A stretch of 64,000 bases of DNA from Treponema sp. (GCA_009781635.1 WQXU01000011.1:1-64000); one strand, 5' to 3'. Positions 25,808-34,414 are shown, counted from the stretch's first letter. Notes: generated by a model from the sequence alone, not told the origin. A program made the numbers and translations.

Positions 25808-26209
25808 ATGCCGCAATTGTATTTTTTATCCATTCTTTGCAATGGTCTAGCCGGGTATATATTATTCGCCGGCAATGATGATAATGAAGTTGATAAAACA
25901 AAATTTTCAATGAAAAACCCTACTTTTCACCTTGTTCTTGGTATTATAAGCGCTGTAACAGGAATTCTAAAACTTCTTTCCCCTTCATTTGACGGTATAC
26001 TTATTCTTGGAGACCTCGTTCCTGCGATTGCAGGACTTGTTGCAGGTCTTTTACTTATCTTTGGCATTTATCGTCAGGATTTGTCTGCACAGGCAGGTGA
26101 GCTTGATCGTTTGGGTGTAAGCCTTTTAACATTCAGAAAACCAATCGGTATTGGACTTATGTCTATTGCCCTTATACATTTTCTTTTTCCGGCAGCGCTG
26201 TTCCTTTAG
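25808..26209 (+). CDS. Small multi-pass membrane protein
   Basis: The 133-residue protein has four hydrophobic segments (about 3-21, 40-58, 62-85 and 110-131) joined by short loops, one with an acidic patch (GNDDNEVDKTK). I do not recognise a characterised family. It has its own predicted promoter. The TAG stop shares bases with the TAA of the convergent gene (TTAG, 26206-26209). A membrane location is clear; function is not. Confidence 0.65.
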   Translation: MPQLYFLSILCNGLAGYILFAGNDDNEVDKTKFSMKNPTFHLVLGIISAVTGILKLLSPSFDGILILGDLVPAIAGLVAGLLLIFGIYRQDLSAQAGELDRLGVSLLTFRKPIGIGLMSIALIHFLFPAALFL

Positions 26210-27189
26210 TATAAATTAAACTTTATCAGAAAACGTAAATCCGCAAGAGAAAGTCCCGCTCCAGAATCGTTTGCCGAACGTATGTAGACTTCAGAGTTTC
26301 CCTGTTTCCAGAAAGTAATGCCTCTTGTTCTGCCGATGTGCCTGTATGCAGCTTCAAGTGATAACTCAGCTTTGGATGCAAAAAAAGAAATTCTTGCCCT
26401 TGGCTCAATGAAAAGGCCGTAACTTGTAAAATCATGATAGATTCGATGTACCATATAAAGGTGATCATCTCTTGCCGCGCAATAAGTAAGAGGGCTGATT
26501 TGAAATGTTATATCGAATGTTAATGGATAAAAATAATTTGTGCCTGCTAAAAATCCTGCGGCAAGAAAGAGCCAGTCCTGCTGATAGCGGATCACTTCCC
26601 CGGAGAATCTTCTTGAATCAGGTCTGTCGTCAATAGGGTGATATCTTCCTGTGCTAATCCTTCTTGCGTATATTCCGTATCCGTCACTTCCCGAAAACGC
26701 AAAATGCATCCAGGAGCCGCTTAAGAATGGTTTTATATAAAAATAGGACATTAAAGGTATGGAAGCGCCGGCAGAGACATCAATCCAGAAAAATTTATTA
26801 GTCCTGTTTGTATGGCTTGAAAAATGAGTCAGATTACTGTTTTCTGTGGACATCCAGTCACGGTTTTCATGATTGCCCGAATCACCGGGAATGCCAATTT
26901 TGAAAGCCATGGAAGCGAAAACTCCCGGAGCGCTCATTATATTAGTCCTGCCAAAATCAAGCTGGAACCCAATATAAGATACCGGTTTCATCTCCCAGAT
27001 TAGTTCGCTTAAATAGCTTCCCAATGTATTTGTCGGGTATACAAGTTCAAGAGCCTGGCCGTGTACAAAGCCGAATCCCGTACCGAATGAAAAACCATAG
27101 TTCTGCTGAGCGTCACAATTTTTTGGGTTTACTGCCGAAAATGTAAATAGCATGATGACTAAAAACGCTAAAACAGCTATATTTTTCAT
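26206..27189 (-). CDS. Predicted outer-membrane beta-barrel protein
   Basis: The 327-residue protein has a signal peptide (1-28, ending NCDAQQ). It then has alternating aromatic and glycine-rich strands, such as NYGFSFGTGFGFVHG and KPVSYIGFQLDFG. The terminal strand ADLRFLIKFNLY ends in an aromatic residue, as for BamA substrates. Two Asp/Arg-rich loops (near 115-140 and 170-190) could face outward. No family recognised. The start lies 4 bases from that of the divergent SH3 lipoprotein, so each promoter lies within the other's coding region. TTGACC-18-TATTCT is 7 bases upstream of the ATG without a ribosome site. Confidence 0.72.
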   Translation of the reverse strand: MKNIAVLAFLVIMLFTFSAVNPKNCDAQQNYGFSFGTGFGFVHGQALELVYPTNTLGSYLSELIWEMKPVSYIGFQLDFGRTNIMSAPGVFASMAFKIGIPGDSGNHENRDWMSTENSNLTHFSSHTNRTNKFFWIDVSAGASIPLMSYFYIKPFLSGSWMHFAFSGSDGYGIYARRISTGRYHPIDDRPDSRRFSGEVIRYQQDWLFLAAGFLAGTNYFYPLTFDITFQISPLTYCAARDDHLYMVHRIYHDFTSYGLFIEPRARISFFASKAELSLEAAYRHIGRTRGITFWKQGNSEVYIRSANDSGAGLSLADLRFLIKFNLY

Positions 27190-27226
27190 TAATATGAGAA
27201 TAGCGATAAAACACGCTCTAGGTCAA
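27190..27226 (-). promoter_or_regulatory. Promoter giving a probable leaderless mRNA for the barrel gene
   Basis: On the minus strand: TTGACC (27221-27226), 18-base spacer, TATTCT (27197-27202), 7 bases, ATG. It lies inside the first codons of the divergent gene at 27194. Confidence 0.45.
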
Positions 27227-27616
27227 TTATGCCTTTTGTCCTGTATTATATTCATTATATGTTCCTGCGGGATTAACCGGGATGAAACTCCTGTGATTCC
27301 GCCTGAGACATCTCCTCTTTCAGGGGATTATATAGGTTTTGGCGTTATTACTTCATCATTTACGCATATAACATCCGATCCTTCCGAAGACAGCAGTTCT
27401 CTTGGTTATTTAAGGAGAGGTACTCTTGTACGGATTATAAGGCGGCAGGTTTTAAGAACTCCGGAAGGTTTTGTTTCATGGGTACTGACAGACGGCAATC
27501 ATGATGATAATTTCCGCTTGTCCAATTCCATGACAGGCTGGTTAAAAGAAGAAGTCATGGATATCTATAATAACGAAAGTCAGGCAAGAACCGCTTCGGA
27601 GTCAATGTCAAAATGA
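27194..27616 (+). CDS. Lipoprotein with SH3-like domain
   Basis: From ATG 27194 the product is 140 residues: MRIAIKHALGQLCLLSCIIF, lipobox IICSC, then a Pro-rich linker (TPVIPPETSP). A compact beta domain follows with bacterial SH3 features (SLGYLRRGTLVRIIRR, SWVLTDG, TGWLKEEVMDIY). Such domains often bind peptidoglycan or proteins in the periplasm. The stop overlaps the next ATG by 4 bases. An earlier in-frame ATG (27152) would run into the divergent gene and gives a poor signal peptide. Confidence 0.68.
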   Translation: MRIAIKHALGQLCLLSCIIFIICSCGINRDETPVIPPETSPLSGDYIGFGVITSSFTHITSDPSEDSSSLGYLRRGTLVRIIRRQVLRTPEGFVSWVLTDGNHDDNFRLSNSMTGWLKEEVMDIYNNESQARTASESMSK

Positions 27617-28320
27617 ATACGGTACTTCTTTTTATTGTGCCTCCTTTCGCGGGTTTTTTTATAGGCTATGTTACAAATGTAATTGCAATAAGGATGCTTT
27701 TTCGTCCGCTTAAAGAGATACGAATTTTCGGAATAAAACTTCCGTTTACACCGGGTATTTTACCGCGGCAGCGGAAGAAACTTGCAGTCAGTATCGGCGC
27801 AATGGTAGAAAGAGAACTCATAACGCCGGATGTTCTAAGAAAGCGTCTTGATAGTATCGATATTAAACAGTTTTCAATTATGGTTTGCGAATTTTTACGC
27901 AGAGATGATATTAAAAAGGAGCTGGAATCCAAAGGGCGCATCATGCTGCATAACGCGCTTTTTAATTTAAGCTCCCTGCAGAGATTTTTTATTTCCGCAG
28001 GCCAGTATGAAAAGACACTGGAAGAGAAAATGCCTCAAATAATAAATGAGTTAATACAAAGCCTTGAAAAATTACTGCAGGAAGACAGCATAAAAAAGAA
28101 ACTGCTTGGCGCTGTAGACGGCCAAATTGAAAATATTCTTGCAGTACTGGATATAAAAACGCTTGTATCACAGAGAATTGACTCACTTGAGATGGAGCGC
28201 GTAGAGCGCATCATCCTTGATGTAATGGCGCAGCAGTTTAAATGGGTAGAATTATTCGGAGGCATTCTTGGTTTTTTAATAGGGCTTTTTCAAATAGTTA
28301 TTATTCAAATCCTGCGTTGA
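27613..28320 (+). CDS. DUF445 family membrane protein
   Basis: The 235-residue protein shows the DUF445 pattern. An N-terminal membrane helix and GYVTNVIAIRMLFRPLKEIRI (about 19-39) are followed by LPFTPGILPRQRKKLA, a helical middle portion, and a C-terminal membrane segment GGILGFLIGLFQIVIIQIL. In Bacillus such proteins (YheB) are spore-associated; in other bacteria the function is unknown. It overlaps the SH3 lipoprotein stop by 4 bases. Its TGA (28318-28320) directly abuts the stop of the convergent rlmN. Confidence 0.85.
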   Translation: MNTVLLFIVPPFAGFFIGYVTNVIAIRMLFRPLKEIRIFGIKLPFTPGILPRQRKKLAVSIGAMVERELITPDVLRKRLDSIDIKQFSIMVCEFLRRDDIKKELESKGRIMLHNALFNLSSLQRFFISAGQYEKTLEEKMPQIINELIQSLEKLLQEDSIKKKLLGAVDGQIENILAVLDIKTLVSQRIDSLEMERVERIILDVMAQQFKWVELFGGILGFLIGLFQIVIIQILR

Positions 28321-29409
28321 TTATTGTCCCAGCTGCCCGCATGCTCCCATTACAGAACGTCCCTTATGAAGACGCATTGTAACATTAAGATTGTATTTCT
28401 TCAGCATATGCTCAAAATTTTTAACATCATCCTTTGAAGGTTCACACAGAGGCAGCCCGTCAAACATAAGTCCTTCTACAGGATTCCAGGGTATAAGATT
28501 TATAACCGTATTTATTCCCTTTGAAAAATCCGCAATGGCTTTTGCGTCTTTTTCATTTGTGTTTAAGCCTTTTCGCCCTTTTAATGAAAGCAAGGGCACT
28601 TCAAGAGTAACTCTTCCGCCGCCGTTTAACTGAAACTGCATCAAGGCTTCCTTTATTTTATATAGAGGATTGCTCTTTGCAACAGGCATTAATTTCTGCC
28701 TTAGATCGTCATCGGCTGTGGTTAATGAAACAGCAAGTTTAAAAAAGGGGCCGTTCTGCGCAAGATCAATAATGCCCTCATAAATGCCGCAGGTAGATAC
28801 TGTTATTCTGCGCAGAGAAAAATTAATGCCTTCTTTTTCGTTAAAAATACTGATAGCCTTTCTTAAATTGGCAAGATTTAAAAGCGGCTCTCCCATGCCC
28901 ATAACGACAATATTGTCAATTATATGTCCTGTATTTTTATTGTTATTGTATAAATTCCGTAAATGAAGAAACTGTTCAACTATCTCCCTGCTGTCAAGAT
29001 TGCGTTTAAACGCAAGGGCGCCTGTCTTGCAGAAAACGCAGGCGCAGGGGCAGCCCGCCTGTGTCGAAAGGCAGGCTGTAAGGCGGTTTTTCCCGTCGCT
29101 TAAGATAACAGATTCAATTTTTAAACCGTCTCTGAGCGTAAATATAAATTTTTTCGCTCCAATGTCAGAAATGGAGTCTTCGCGCTGAAGGGAAAAATCG
29201 TTATTATCATGGCAGCTTGAAAAGATTAAAAAGTTTTTATTTAATTCAGAGCGCAGATTTAGGGGAATATTTTTCATTTGTTCAAAACAGGAAGCGCCCT
29301 TAGTTATCCATTTATAGATCTGCAAAGCGCGGAAGCGGGGCAGGGGAGAAAGCAGTTTCTCAAGTTCTGCAAGGTTTAATCCTGCGATAGATATTTTTTC
29401 ATTTTCCAT
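28321..29409 (-). CDS. rlmN: 23S rRNA A2503/tRNA A37 C2-methyltransferase
   Basis: The 362-residue radical-SAM enzyme carries CPCACVFC, giving the CX3CX2C cluster ligands (Cys120, 124, 127). GMGEPLLNLANL is present, and the C-terminal catalytic Cys lies in SVMGACGQLGQ. The N-terminal RNA-recognition part begins with LAELEKLL...FRALQIYKWI. It methylates 23S rRNA A2503 and some tRNAs in the cytoplasm, tuning decoding accuracy and drug sensitivity near the peptide exit. Length is normal. It is followed 6 bases upstream by the TPR gene on the same strand, so it is probably the end of that operon. Confidence 0.95.
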   Translation of the reverse strand: MENEKISIAGLNLAELEKLLSPLPRFRALQIYKWITKGASCFEQMKNIPLNLRSELNKNFLIFSSCHDNNDFSLQREDSISDIGAKKFIFTLRDGLKIESVILSDGKNRLTACLSTQAGCPCACVFCKTGALAFKRNLDSREIVEQFLHLRNLYNNNKNTGHIIDNIVVMGMGEPLLNLANLRKAISIFNEKEGINFSLRRITVSTCGIYEGIIDLAQNGPFFKLAVSLTTADDDLRQKLMPVAKSNPLYKIKEALMQFQLNGGGRVTLEVPLLSLKGRKGLNTNEKDAKAIADFSKGINTVINLIPWNPVEGLMFDGLPLCEPSKDDVKNFEHMLKKYNLNVTMRLHKGRSVMGACGQLGQ

Positions 29410-29415
29410 TTTAAA

Positions 29416-30564
29416 TTAAATGTTATCAAGCTTTTCAGAAATTTTCTCGTTTTTTATTCCGAGTTTCTGGAATTCTTCCAGAGCCTGTACAGCTTTGCGC
29501 CTGTCATTCATTTTTAAATAACAATCGGCAAGTTCAATATAAAGACGGTAATTTTTATTATCCTGCTGGATTAGCCTGTTAAAGGAAATTACAGCATCAT
29601 CATGTTTTCCAAGTTCTCTTGAGAGCAGCGCAAGACCCATTACAGCATATGTATCAAATTCAATATTTAAAGCTCTTTCGTAATATAATTTTGCATTGTC
29701 AAAATCCTTTAGATTACGGTAGGCATCGCCTGTGCGGGTAAGAATCATTTTGTTTTTCGGATCATGTTCAAGGATACGGTTCCAGTACTCAAGGGAATTT
29801 TCAATCTGATTGAGTCCGCGGTAACAGTCGGCAAGCCCGAAGAGCGCATAAAAGTTCTGGTTTTCCCTTCGCAGAGCCGCTTCAAAATAAGCTATTCCTT
29901 CTTTGAATGTTTTTAATTTCCTGTGGCAATTTCCAATTGATGTAAGGACGCGGATATCAACATTGCATTTGTCCTGCGCTGCGTTATTTAACATCTTTTC
30001 CCAGTAAAAAAGAGCTTCCTTGTATTCCTTAAAATCATAGTGTAAATGACCAAGTCCGATAATCGCATAGGGATTTGCCTCTTCCATTAACAGAACTTTT
30101 TTATATGTGTTTTTTGAATTGACAAAATCACGAACCTTGCGGTATGCATCCGCTATTCTTGTAAGAACTGTTATATTTTTATCATCATGCAGAAGGTATT
30201 GTTCCCAAATCTCAATTGCTTTTTGATACTGATTTAGCACTTTATAACAGTCGGCAAGGCCGAAAAGAGCGTAGTTGTTTCCGGGATGGTGAGCAAGGCA
30301 TCTTTGATAATATTTTACAGCATCGCGTATTGACCCGTTTTTCCTTGTTGCATCCCCAAGCCCTACAAGGGCATAATTGTTATTTTCGTCTATTAAAAGA
30401 ATATTTGTAAAACAGTCTATTGCTTCGCTAACTCTGTTTTCTTTTAAAAGCTGATAACCATTTTTGGAAATATCAGTTATTTTTTGCGATTCCGATGATG
30501 ATAACGAAGTGTTTTCATTTGCAGGTTTTGCCTGTCTGCCTGCATTTTCCATATCATCAGACAT
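29416..30564 (-). CDS. TPR-repeat protein, cytoplasmic
   Basis: The 382-residue protein has no signal peptide and roughly nine tetratricopeptide units. They recur with near-identical phrasing, NYALFGLADCYKVLNQYQKA, YALFGLADCYRGLNQIENS and TRIADAYRKVRDFVNSKNTY among them. The N-terminal 45 residues are low-complexity. TPR rods of this type bridge protein complexes. It overlaps the preceding small gene by 8 bases, so the two are translationally linked. The partner is unknown. Confidence 0.82.
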   Translation of the reverse strand: MSDDMENAGRQAKPANENTSLSSSESQKITDISKNGYQLLKENRVSEAIDCFTNILLIDENNNYALVGLGDATRKNGSIRDAVKYYQRCLAHHPGNNYALFGLADCYKVLNQYQKAIEIWEQYLLHDDKNITVLTRIADAYRKVRDFVNSKNTYKKVLLMEEANPYAIIGLGHLHYDFKEYKEALFYWEKMLNNAAQDKCNVDIRVLTSIGNCHRKLKTFKEGIAYFEAALRRENQNFYALFGLADCYRGLNQIENSLEYWNRILEHDPKNKMILTRTGDAYRNLKDFDNAKLYYERALNIEFDTYAVMGLALLSRELGKHDDAVISFNRLIQQDNKNYRLYIELADCYLKMNDRRKAVQALEEFQKLGIKNEKISEKLDNI

Positions 30565-30913
30565 TTTTTACTTCCTGTTCATCATCATGAATTAAACCTT
30601 GCAATAAAATCCCAAGCTTCTCTATTAAAGGTTCAGATTTTTTTTTGTCATGCGCCAGGTAGAACATCCTCAGCGCTTCAAGAGGCCTGTTATTGAATAT
30701 GTAATAATCGCCGACTCTGGAAAGTCCGTCTGAATATCCTGTTGTCATAAAAATTCTTTTTGCGTTTTCTATATCACCTTCATTAAATTTTTGATTTCCT
30801 TTCCGGTTCAGAGCTGCTTTTAAAGAACTATCTACATTGGCAGGTTTTGTTATTCTTATAAATGCATTGTTATCGTCAAATTTTTCCAGTATTTTTTTAT
30901 CTATACTTTTCAT
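30557..30913 (-). CDS. Small helical protein paired with TPR gene
   Basis: The 118-residue protein is mostly helical, with a degenerate TPR-like middle (GNQKFNEGDIENAKRIF and FNNRPLEALRMFYLAHDKK). It may be a divergent member of the same repeat family. It ends inside the start of the 382-residue TPR protein. A TATAAT box lies 9 bases from the ATG with no ribosome site, which would leave a leader of only a few bases. Function unknown. Confidence 0.62.
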   Translation of the reverse strand: MKSIDKKILEKFDDNNAFIRITKPANVDSSLKAALNRKGNQKFNEGDIENAKRIFMTTGYSDGLSRVGDYYIFNNRPLEALRMFYLAHDKKKSEPLIEKLGILLQGLIHDDEQEVKNV

Positions 30914-30936
30914 TTAGGTTATATTATAGGCTTTTT

Positions 30937-31476
30937 TTATGAAATAAACAAGAAGAAATCCACAACAGACCTTCCATATTCGCGTGAATCCGTTTTCTTC
31001 AGATTTGGAATTTCAAATTTTAAATAATCAGGTCTTGGACGGTGAATTAATATACGGCTTCCGTTTGAAACAATTGCAGAGGATGCAATATTCATAACTA
31101 ATTCCCATTTAAAATTATACGGAAAAGGCGGATCCATAAAAATAATATCAAATGATGTTTTTGCGCGTTTTACATAAAGTTCAGCAGGCATAAAACGGCA
31201 GTTAATCCGTGTTGGGGAAATGGATACATTTTCCAAAAGTATTTTTCTTTTTAATTTATCCTGCTCAACAGCTTCAACCACAGATGCGCCGCGGGAGGCC
31301 GCTTCCAGCGCAATTATCCCGGAACCTGTAAAAATATCAAGAAATGAAAGGCTGGATATATCTCCAAGACAGGCAAACACCGACTCTCTCATTCTGTCCA
31401 TGCTTGGTCTTATCTCGCTGTCTCCGTGGGGGACGGACACCCTTCTTCCGGCAAGAATACCGCCTGTAATCCTCAT
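30937..31476 (-). CDS. rsmD: 16S rRNA G966 N2-methyltransferase
   Basis: The 179-residue protein follows RsmD throughout: MRITGGILAGRRVSVP, IRPSMDRMRESVFACL, FLDIFTGSGIIALEAASRGA (SAM-binding glycine motif), VEQD, and the catalytic DPPFPYNF. It methylates G966 of 16S rRNA in assembled 30S subunits. It lies between an unknown 147-residue gene and the small TPR-paired gene on the same strand. Confidence 0.92.
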   Translation of the reverse strand: MRITGGILAGRRVSVPHGDSEIRPSMDRMRESVFACLGDISSLSFLDIFTGSGIIALEAASRGASVVEAVEQDKLKRKILLENVSISPTRINCRFMPAELYVKRAKTSFDIIFMDPPFPYNFKWELVMNIASSAIVSNGSRILIHRPRPDYLKFEIPNLKKTDSREYGRSVVDFFLFIS

Positions 31477-31490
31477 ACTGCAAGTTTAAA

Positions 31491-31934
31491 TCATGCGCTG
31501 CCAAGAAGGCCGTTTAATTCCGCGTGGCTTACCACAGGTTCTGAAATTGATTGTTCTGACGGAACATATGAATTTTCAATTAGTTTTTTTCGTTTTTGAC
31601 TGTCGGTTTTTAACCTGGCAACAAGTACAGGGACTTCAGGAAAAAGATTGGGAGTAAAAAGACTTGAATTGCCTGAAATTTCATTTAATAATTGCCCGTA
31701 CTGCCATTCTGTATCAAGAATATTATCAGCTTCCGCCTCTCTGTCAAGGAATTTAAGATTAGCGACAAACTTTTCCGCAAGCATGTTTAAAATGCTGTTT
31801 ATAAACTCAAGATCGTCCATGGTTTGACGGTAAAAAACATCGGCATCTGTATCCAGCTGCATTAAATCCCGGATCATTCTTATTCTGACATTCAGGATAA
31901 ATAATGTATCTTCAAAATTAATTCGTTTATTCAT
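31491..31934 (-). CDS. Helical protein of unknown function
   Basis: The 147-residue acidic, largely helical protein (for example DTLFILNVRIRMIRDLMQLD and FINSILNMLAEKFVANLKFL) has no signal peptide or known motif. It ends 14 bases upstream of rsmD on the same strand and may be cotranscribed with it. I do not recognise the family. The region before its start (31935-32113) contains a palindrome and the promoter of the divergent regulator. Confidence 0.6.
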   Translation of the reverse strand: MNKRINFEDTLFILNVRIRMIRDLMQLDTDADVFYRQTMDDLEFINSILNMLAEKFVANLKFLDREAEADNILDTEWQYGQLLNEISGNSSLFTPNLFPEVPVLVARLKTDSQKRKKLIENSYVPSEQSISEPVVSHAELNGLLGSA

Positions 31935-32014
31935 AGTATTACTTCTATAATATCGGCATTAAAATGATTAGTAATTAGTAAAGGATTTTATGTTTATATT
32001 CACTAATATAGAGC

Positions 32015-32029
32015 TATAATGTCATTATA
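32015..32029. promoter_or_regulatory. 15-bp perfect palindrome upstream of the CNB regulator
   Basis: TATAATG-T-CATTATA is a perfect 7-bp inverted repeat with one central base. It is 30 bases upstream of the -35 box and may be an operator for the regulator or for the divergent gene. Confidence 0.45.
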
Positions 32030-32059
32030 ATGCAAGAAATGGACACTATTCAAGGGTAG

Positions 32060-32089
32060 TTGACAATATGTCGATATAATTCTTATACT
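32060..32089 (+). promoter_or_regulatory. Promoter of the cyclic-nucleotide-type regulator
   Basis: TTGACA (32060-32065), 18-base spacer, TATACT (32084-32089). The strong ribosome site AGGAGG (32105-32110) and ATG 32114 follow, so the TTG at 32060 is the -35 box, not a start codon. Confidence 0.65.
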
Positions 32090-32113
32090 GACAATGAGGG
32101 TAAGAGGAGGGAC

Positions 32114-33346
32114 ATGGCCGCGCCGCTGCAATTAGCATTCGTTAATTTTGCCGCGACCTCGTATATTATTGTCGAGGGCAAACGGAATGCAGACAGATTT
32201 TTTATAATCCGCTCAGGAAAGGTGAGGCTCTCCAAGGAAGTACAGATTGTTGCAGAGGAGCAAGGCGATACGCTTGGTCCCGGAGATTTTTTCGGTGTCG
32301 TTTCAACCATGTCAGGGCATAGCCATATTGAGACAGCGCAGGCTCTTACAGATGTTACCTTAATTTCAGTACAAAAAGATCAATTCAGCCAGCTTATCCA
32401 GAACAACGCGCCTGTAGCAATGAAGATTATTTTGCAATTCTCAAAAAGAATGCGCTATCTTGACGAAGCTCTTACAAGACTTACATTAAAAAATAACGCG
32501 GCAGAGGATCCAAGCCATATTTTTCATGTTGCTGAATATTATGTAAAACAAAATCAGTTTAGTCAGGCATTTTACGCTTATCAGAAATATGTCAAGTGCT
32601 GTCCCAGAGGTGATAATGTTGCCGGCGCCGTAGAAAGAATGAAAAAAATAGCTCCCTATGTCAAGGACATTCAACAGCCCTTTAATCCAAGCGAAAATAT
32701 AAGAGCCTTTAAAAAAGATCAAATTGTTTTCTGTGAAGGGGAGCCCGGAGATGAGCTTTTCATAATTCAAAGGGGCTCTGTTAAAATAATTAAAATAACA
32801 GATAATAAAGAAATTTTACTTGCCGTTTTAAAGCAGGGTGATATTTTCGGTGAAATGGCTCTTTTAGAATCAAAACCACGCGCGGCAGGCGCTGTCGCAT
32901 ATGAAGATTGCCAGCTTATGGCTGTTAACAAAGAAAACTTCCAGCAGATGATTAAGAGCCAGCCCCAGCTTATTGCGCGCCTTACAACCCTGTTATCGGA
33001 AAGGATATGGCTTATTTACAGACAGCTTGCGAATACTCAGATAAACGAACCTCTTGGCAGGATGTATGATATGCTTCAAATACAGATTGACAAGAAAAAA
33101 ATAGATGTTGCAACTGTTACTAACTATTCCTTCGATTTTGGAATTAAAGAACTTGCAAACATGGTTGGGCTTTCCCAGGGGGATATTACCGTAATAGGCA
33201 GAAAATTACTTGAAAATAAAACCTTCCAGATTATGAATGACAAGCTCTTTGTAAGGGATGTAAAGGAAATTGCAAAGCAGAATGCATATTACCGTAAAAT
33301 GCAGCAGCTTGAAAAAACCCGCCTTGGAAATAAACTTATTAGCTAA
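32114..33346 (+). CDS. Crp-like regulator with two cyclic-nucleotide-binding domains
   Basis: From ATG 32114 the protein is 410 residues. A first CNB fold (about 10-115: GKRNADRFFIIRSGKVRL, LGPGDFFGVVSTMSGHSH) is followed by a TPR-like helical pair (FHVAEYYVKQNQFSQAFYAY). A second CNB fold (about 195-315: FCEGEPGDELFIIQRGSVKI, QGDIFGEMALLESKPRAAGA) and a C-terminal winged helix (IKELANMVGLSQGDITVIGRKLLE) complete it. The second CNB keeps the phosphate-binding cassette G-E-M-A-L-L...P-R-A; the first does not, so only one site may bind nucleotide. DNA binding and self-regulation through the upstream palindrome are inference. This CNB-TPR-CNB-wHTH order is unusual for the Crp family. Confidence 0.82.
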   Translation: MAAPLQLAFVNFAATSYIIVEGKRNADRFFIIRSGKVRLSKEVQIVAEEQGDTLGPGDFFGVVSTMSGHSHIETAQALTDVTLISVQKDQFSQLIQNNAPVAMKIILQFSKRMRYLDEALTRLTLKNNAAEDPSHIFHVAEYYVKQNQFSQAFYAYQKYVKCCPRGDNVAGAVERMKKIAPYVKDIQQPFNPSENIRAFKKDQIVFCEGEPGDELFIIQRGSVKIIKITDNKEILLAVLKQGDIFGEMALLESKPRAAGAVAYEDCQLMAVNKENFQQMIKSQPQLIARLTTLLSERIWLIYRQLANTQINEPLGRMYDMLQIQIDKKKIDVATVTNYSFDFGIKELANMVGLSQGDITVIGRKLLENKTFQIMNDKLFVRDVKEIAKQNAYYRKMQQLEKTRLGNKLIS

Positions 33347-33364
33347 AAAACCTTAACTTTATTT

Positions 33365-33399
33365 TTGATAAAGAGAAAAATCCACCGATAATTAAAGTA
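33365..33399 (+). promoter_or_regulatory. Promoter giving a probable leaderless mRNA
   Basis: TTGATA (33365-33370), 16-base spacer, GATAAT (33387-33392), 7 bases, ATG 33400. No Shine-Dalgarno. Confidence 0.42.
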
Positions 33400-33960
33400 A
33401 TGAACTATAAGTTGCTTATTTCAGCTGTTTTATCCGCCTTAATCATTTTGCCGGTATACGCGCAGGATGTACAGGAGTTATCCGTTTCGCAGGATGATGC
33501 CCTGCCAAGGCAATTCCGGCAGCTTTCACTTGGCATGAATCTTGATGATTTAAAGGAAAACCTTTCCCGGGACGGACTTTTTTTGTTCAGAGGCGACAGA
33601 GATGTTTCCTTTCTGCCTGCAAGAGAACAAAGCCTTGTAGAAACTCAGGGTAATTCATTTATAAAGCGCGCGTTTTTTCAGTTAAGAGACGGAGAAGTGT
33701 TTATAATGTCCTTCACTCTTAACACAGAAATAATTGATCATTATTCTGTATTTAACCAGTTTACTGAAAAATACGGCACTCCTTCCTATCTGGATCCAAG
33801 AATGGTAATATGGGAAACCGAGGAAACAAGGGTGGCAATAGAAAGACCTCTAACCGTAAAATATATTGACAGGCTTGTATTTAATGACATTATAAATGAA
33901 TCAGGCCTTGTTGAATCGGGGCAGGTTCGCCTGCGCCAGGATTTTTTAAATGAGTTCTAG
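33400..33960 (+). CDS. Exported protein of unknown function
   Basis: The 186-residue protein has a signal peptide (1-21, cut near PVYA-QD) with no lipobox. A domain of about 150 residues follows that starts RQFRQLSLGMNLDDLKENLSRDG. That opening resembles the loading segment of periplasmic proteins of the BLIP or SmpA type, where a short helix pair precedes a small beta sheet (FTEKYGTPSYLDPRMVIWETEET). I cannot name a family. The last 11 bases overlap the start of the DUF192 gene, so they form an operon. Confidence 0.68.
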   Translation: MNYKLLISAVLSALIILPVYAQDVQELSVSQDDALPRQFRQLSLGMNLDDLKENLSRDGLFLFRGDRDVSFLPAREQSLVETQGNSFIKRAFFQLRDGEVFIMSFTLNTEIIDHYSVFNQFTEKYGTPSYLDPRMVIWETEETRVAIERPLTVKYIDRLVFNDIINESGLVESGQVRLRQDFLNEF

Positions 33961-34414
33961 CAAAAAAAAAAGTAATAAGAGCGCCTGCGCTGTATGCATA
34001 TTTCTTTTTCTCTTTATTCTTGTTTCATGTAATTCAAAAAAACTTGCAATAAGAGAAATCCCGATACAAAGAGACGGGCAGATTATAGCAGTTGTCAAAG
34101 CTGAGATTGCGCGTACCTCAGAAGAAAGAGCTCAGGGGTTGATGTTCAGGAAGGAGCTTCCTGACGGAGAGGGAATGCTTTTTATTTTTGAAGCAGACCA
34201 GGTTTTGTCATTCTGGATGAAAAATACATATATCCCCCTTTCAATAGCATATATAACTTATGACGGAAGGATTGTGGATATCAAGGATATGTATCCGCAT
34301 GATACATCATCTGTTGTTTCCAGCCGGTCAGTTCGTTATGCGCTTGAAGTTCCGCAGGGCTGGTTTACAAGAGCGGGAGTGCGGCAGGGCGATACAGTAA
34401 TAATTCAGGATTAA
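33950..34414 (+). CDS. DUF192 family lipoprotein
   Basis: The 154-residue protein has an N-terminal Lys-rich start, a hydrophobic core and a lipobox LVSC (Cys27). The DUF192 fold follows: VKAEIARTSEERAQGLMFRKELPDGEGMLFIF, FWMKNTYIPLSIAYI and ALEVPQGWFTRAGVRQGD. DUF192 proteins are exported by many bacteria and archaea; their biochemical role is unknown. Codons 5-8 contain an A10 run (33962-33971), so slippage could switch the frame. It overlaps the preceding gene. Confidence 0.85.
   Translation: MSSSKKKSNKSACAVCIFLFLFILVSCNSKKLAIREIPIQRDGQIIAVVKAEIARTSEERAQGLMFRKELPDGEGMLFIFEADQVLSFWMKNTYIPLSIAYITYDGRIVDIKDMYPHDTSSVVSSRSVRYALEVPQGWFTRAGVRQGDTVIIQD
33962..33971. repeat. A10 homopolymer in codons 5-8 of the DUF192 gene
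   Basis: Ten consecutive A residues follow ATGAGTTCTAGC in the coding frame. Loss or gain of one base would truncate the protein within the signal peptide. Confidence 0.9.

Noticed and set aside
32060-32113. Start of the CNB regulator at TTG 32060
   Set aside because: TTGACA here is a -35 box, and AGGAGG lies before ATG 32114, so translation should start there.
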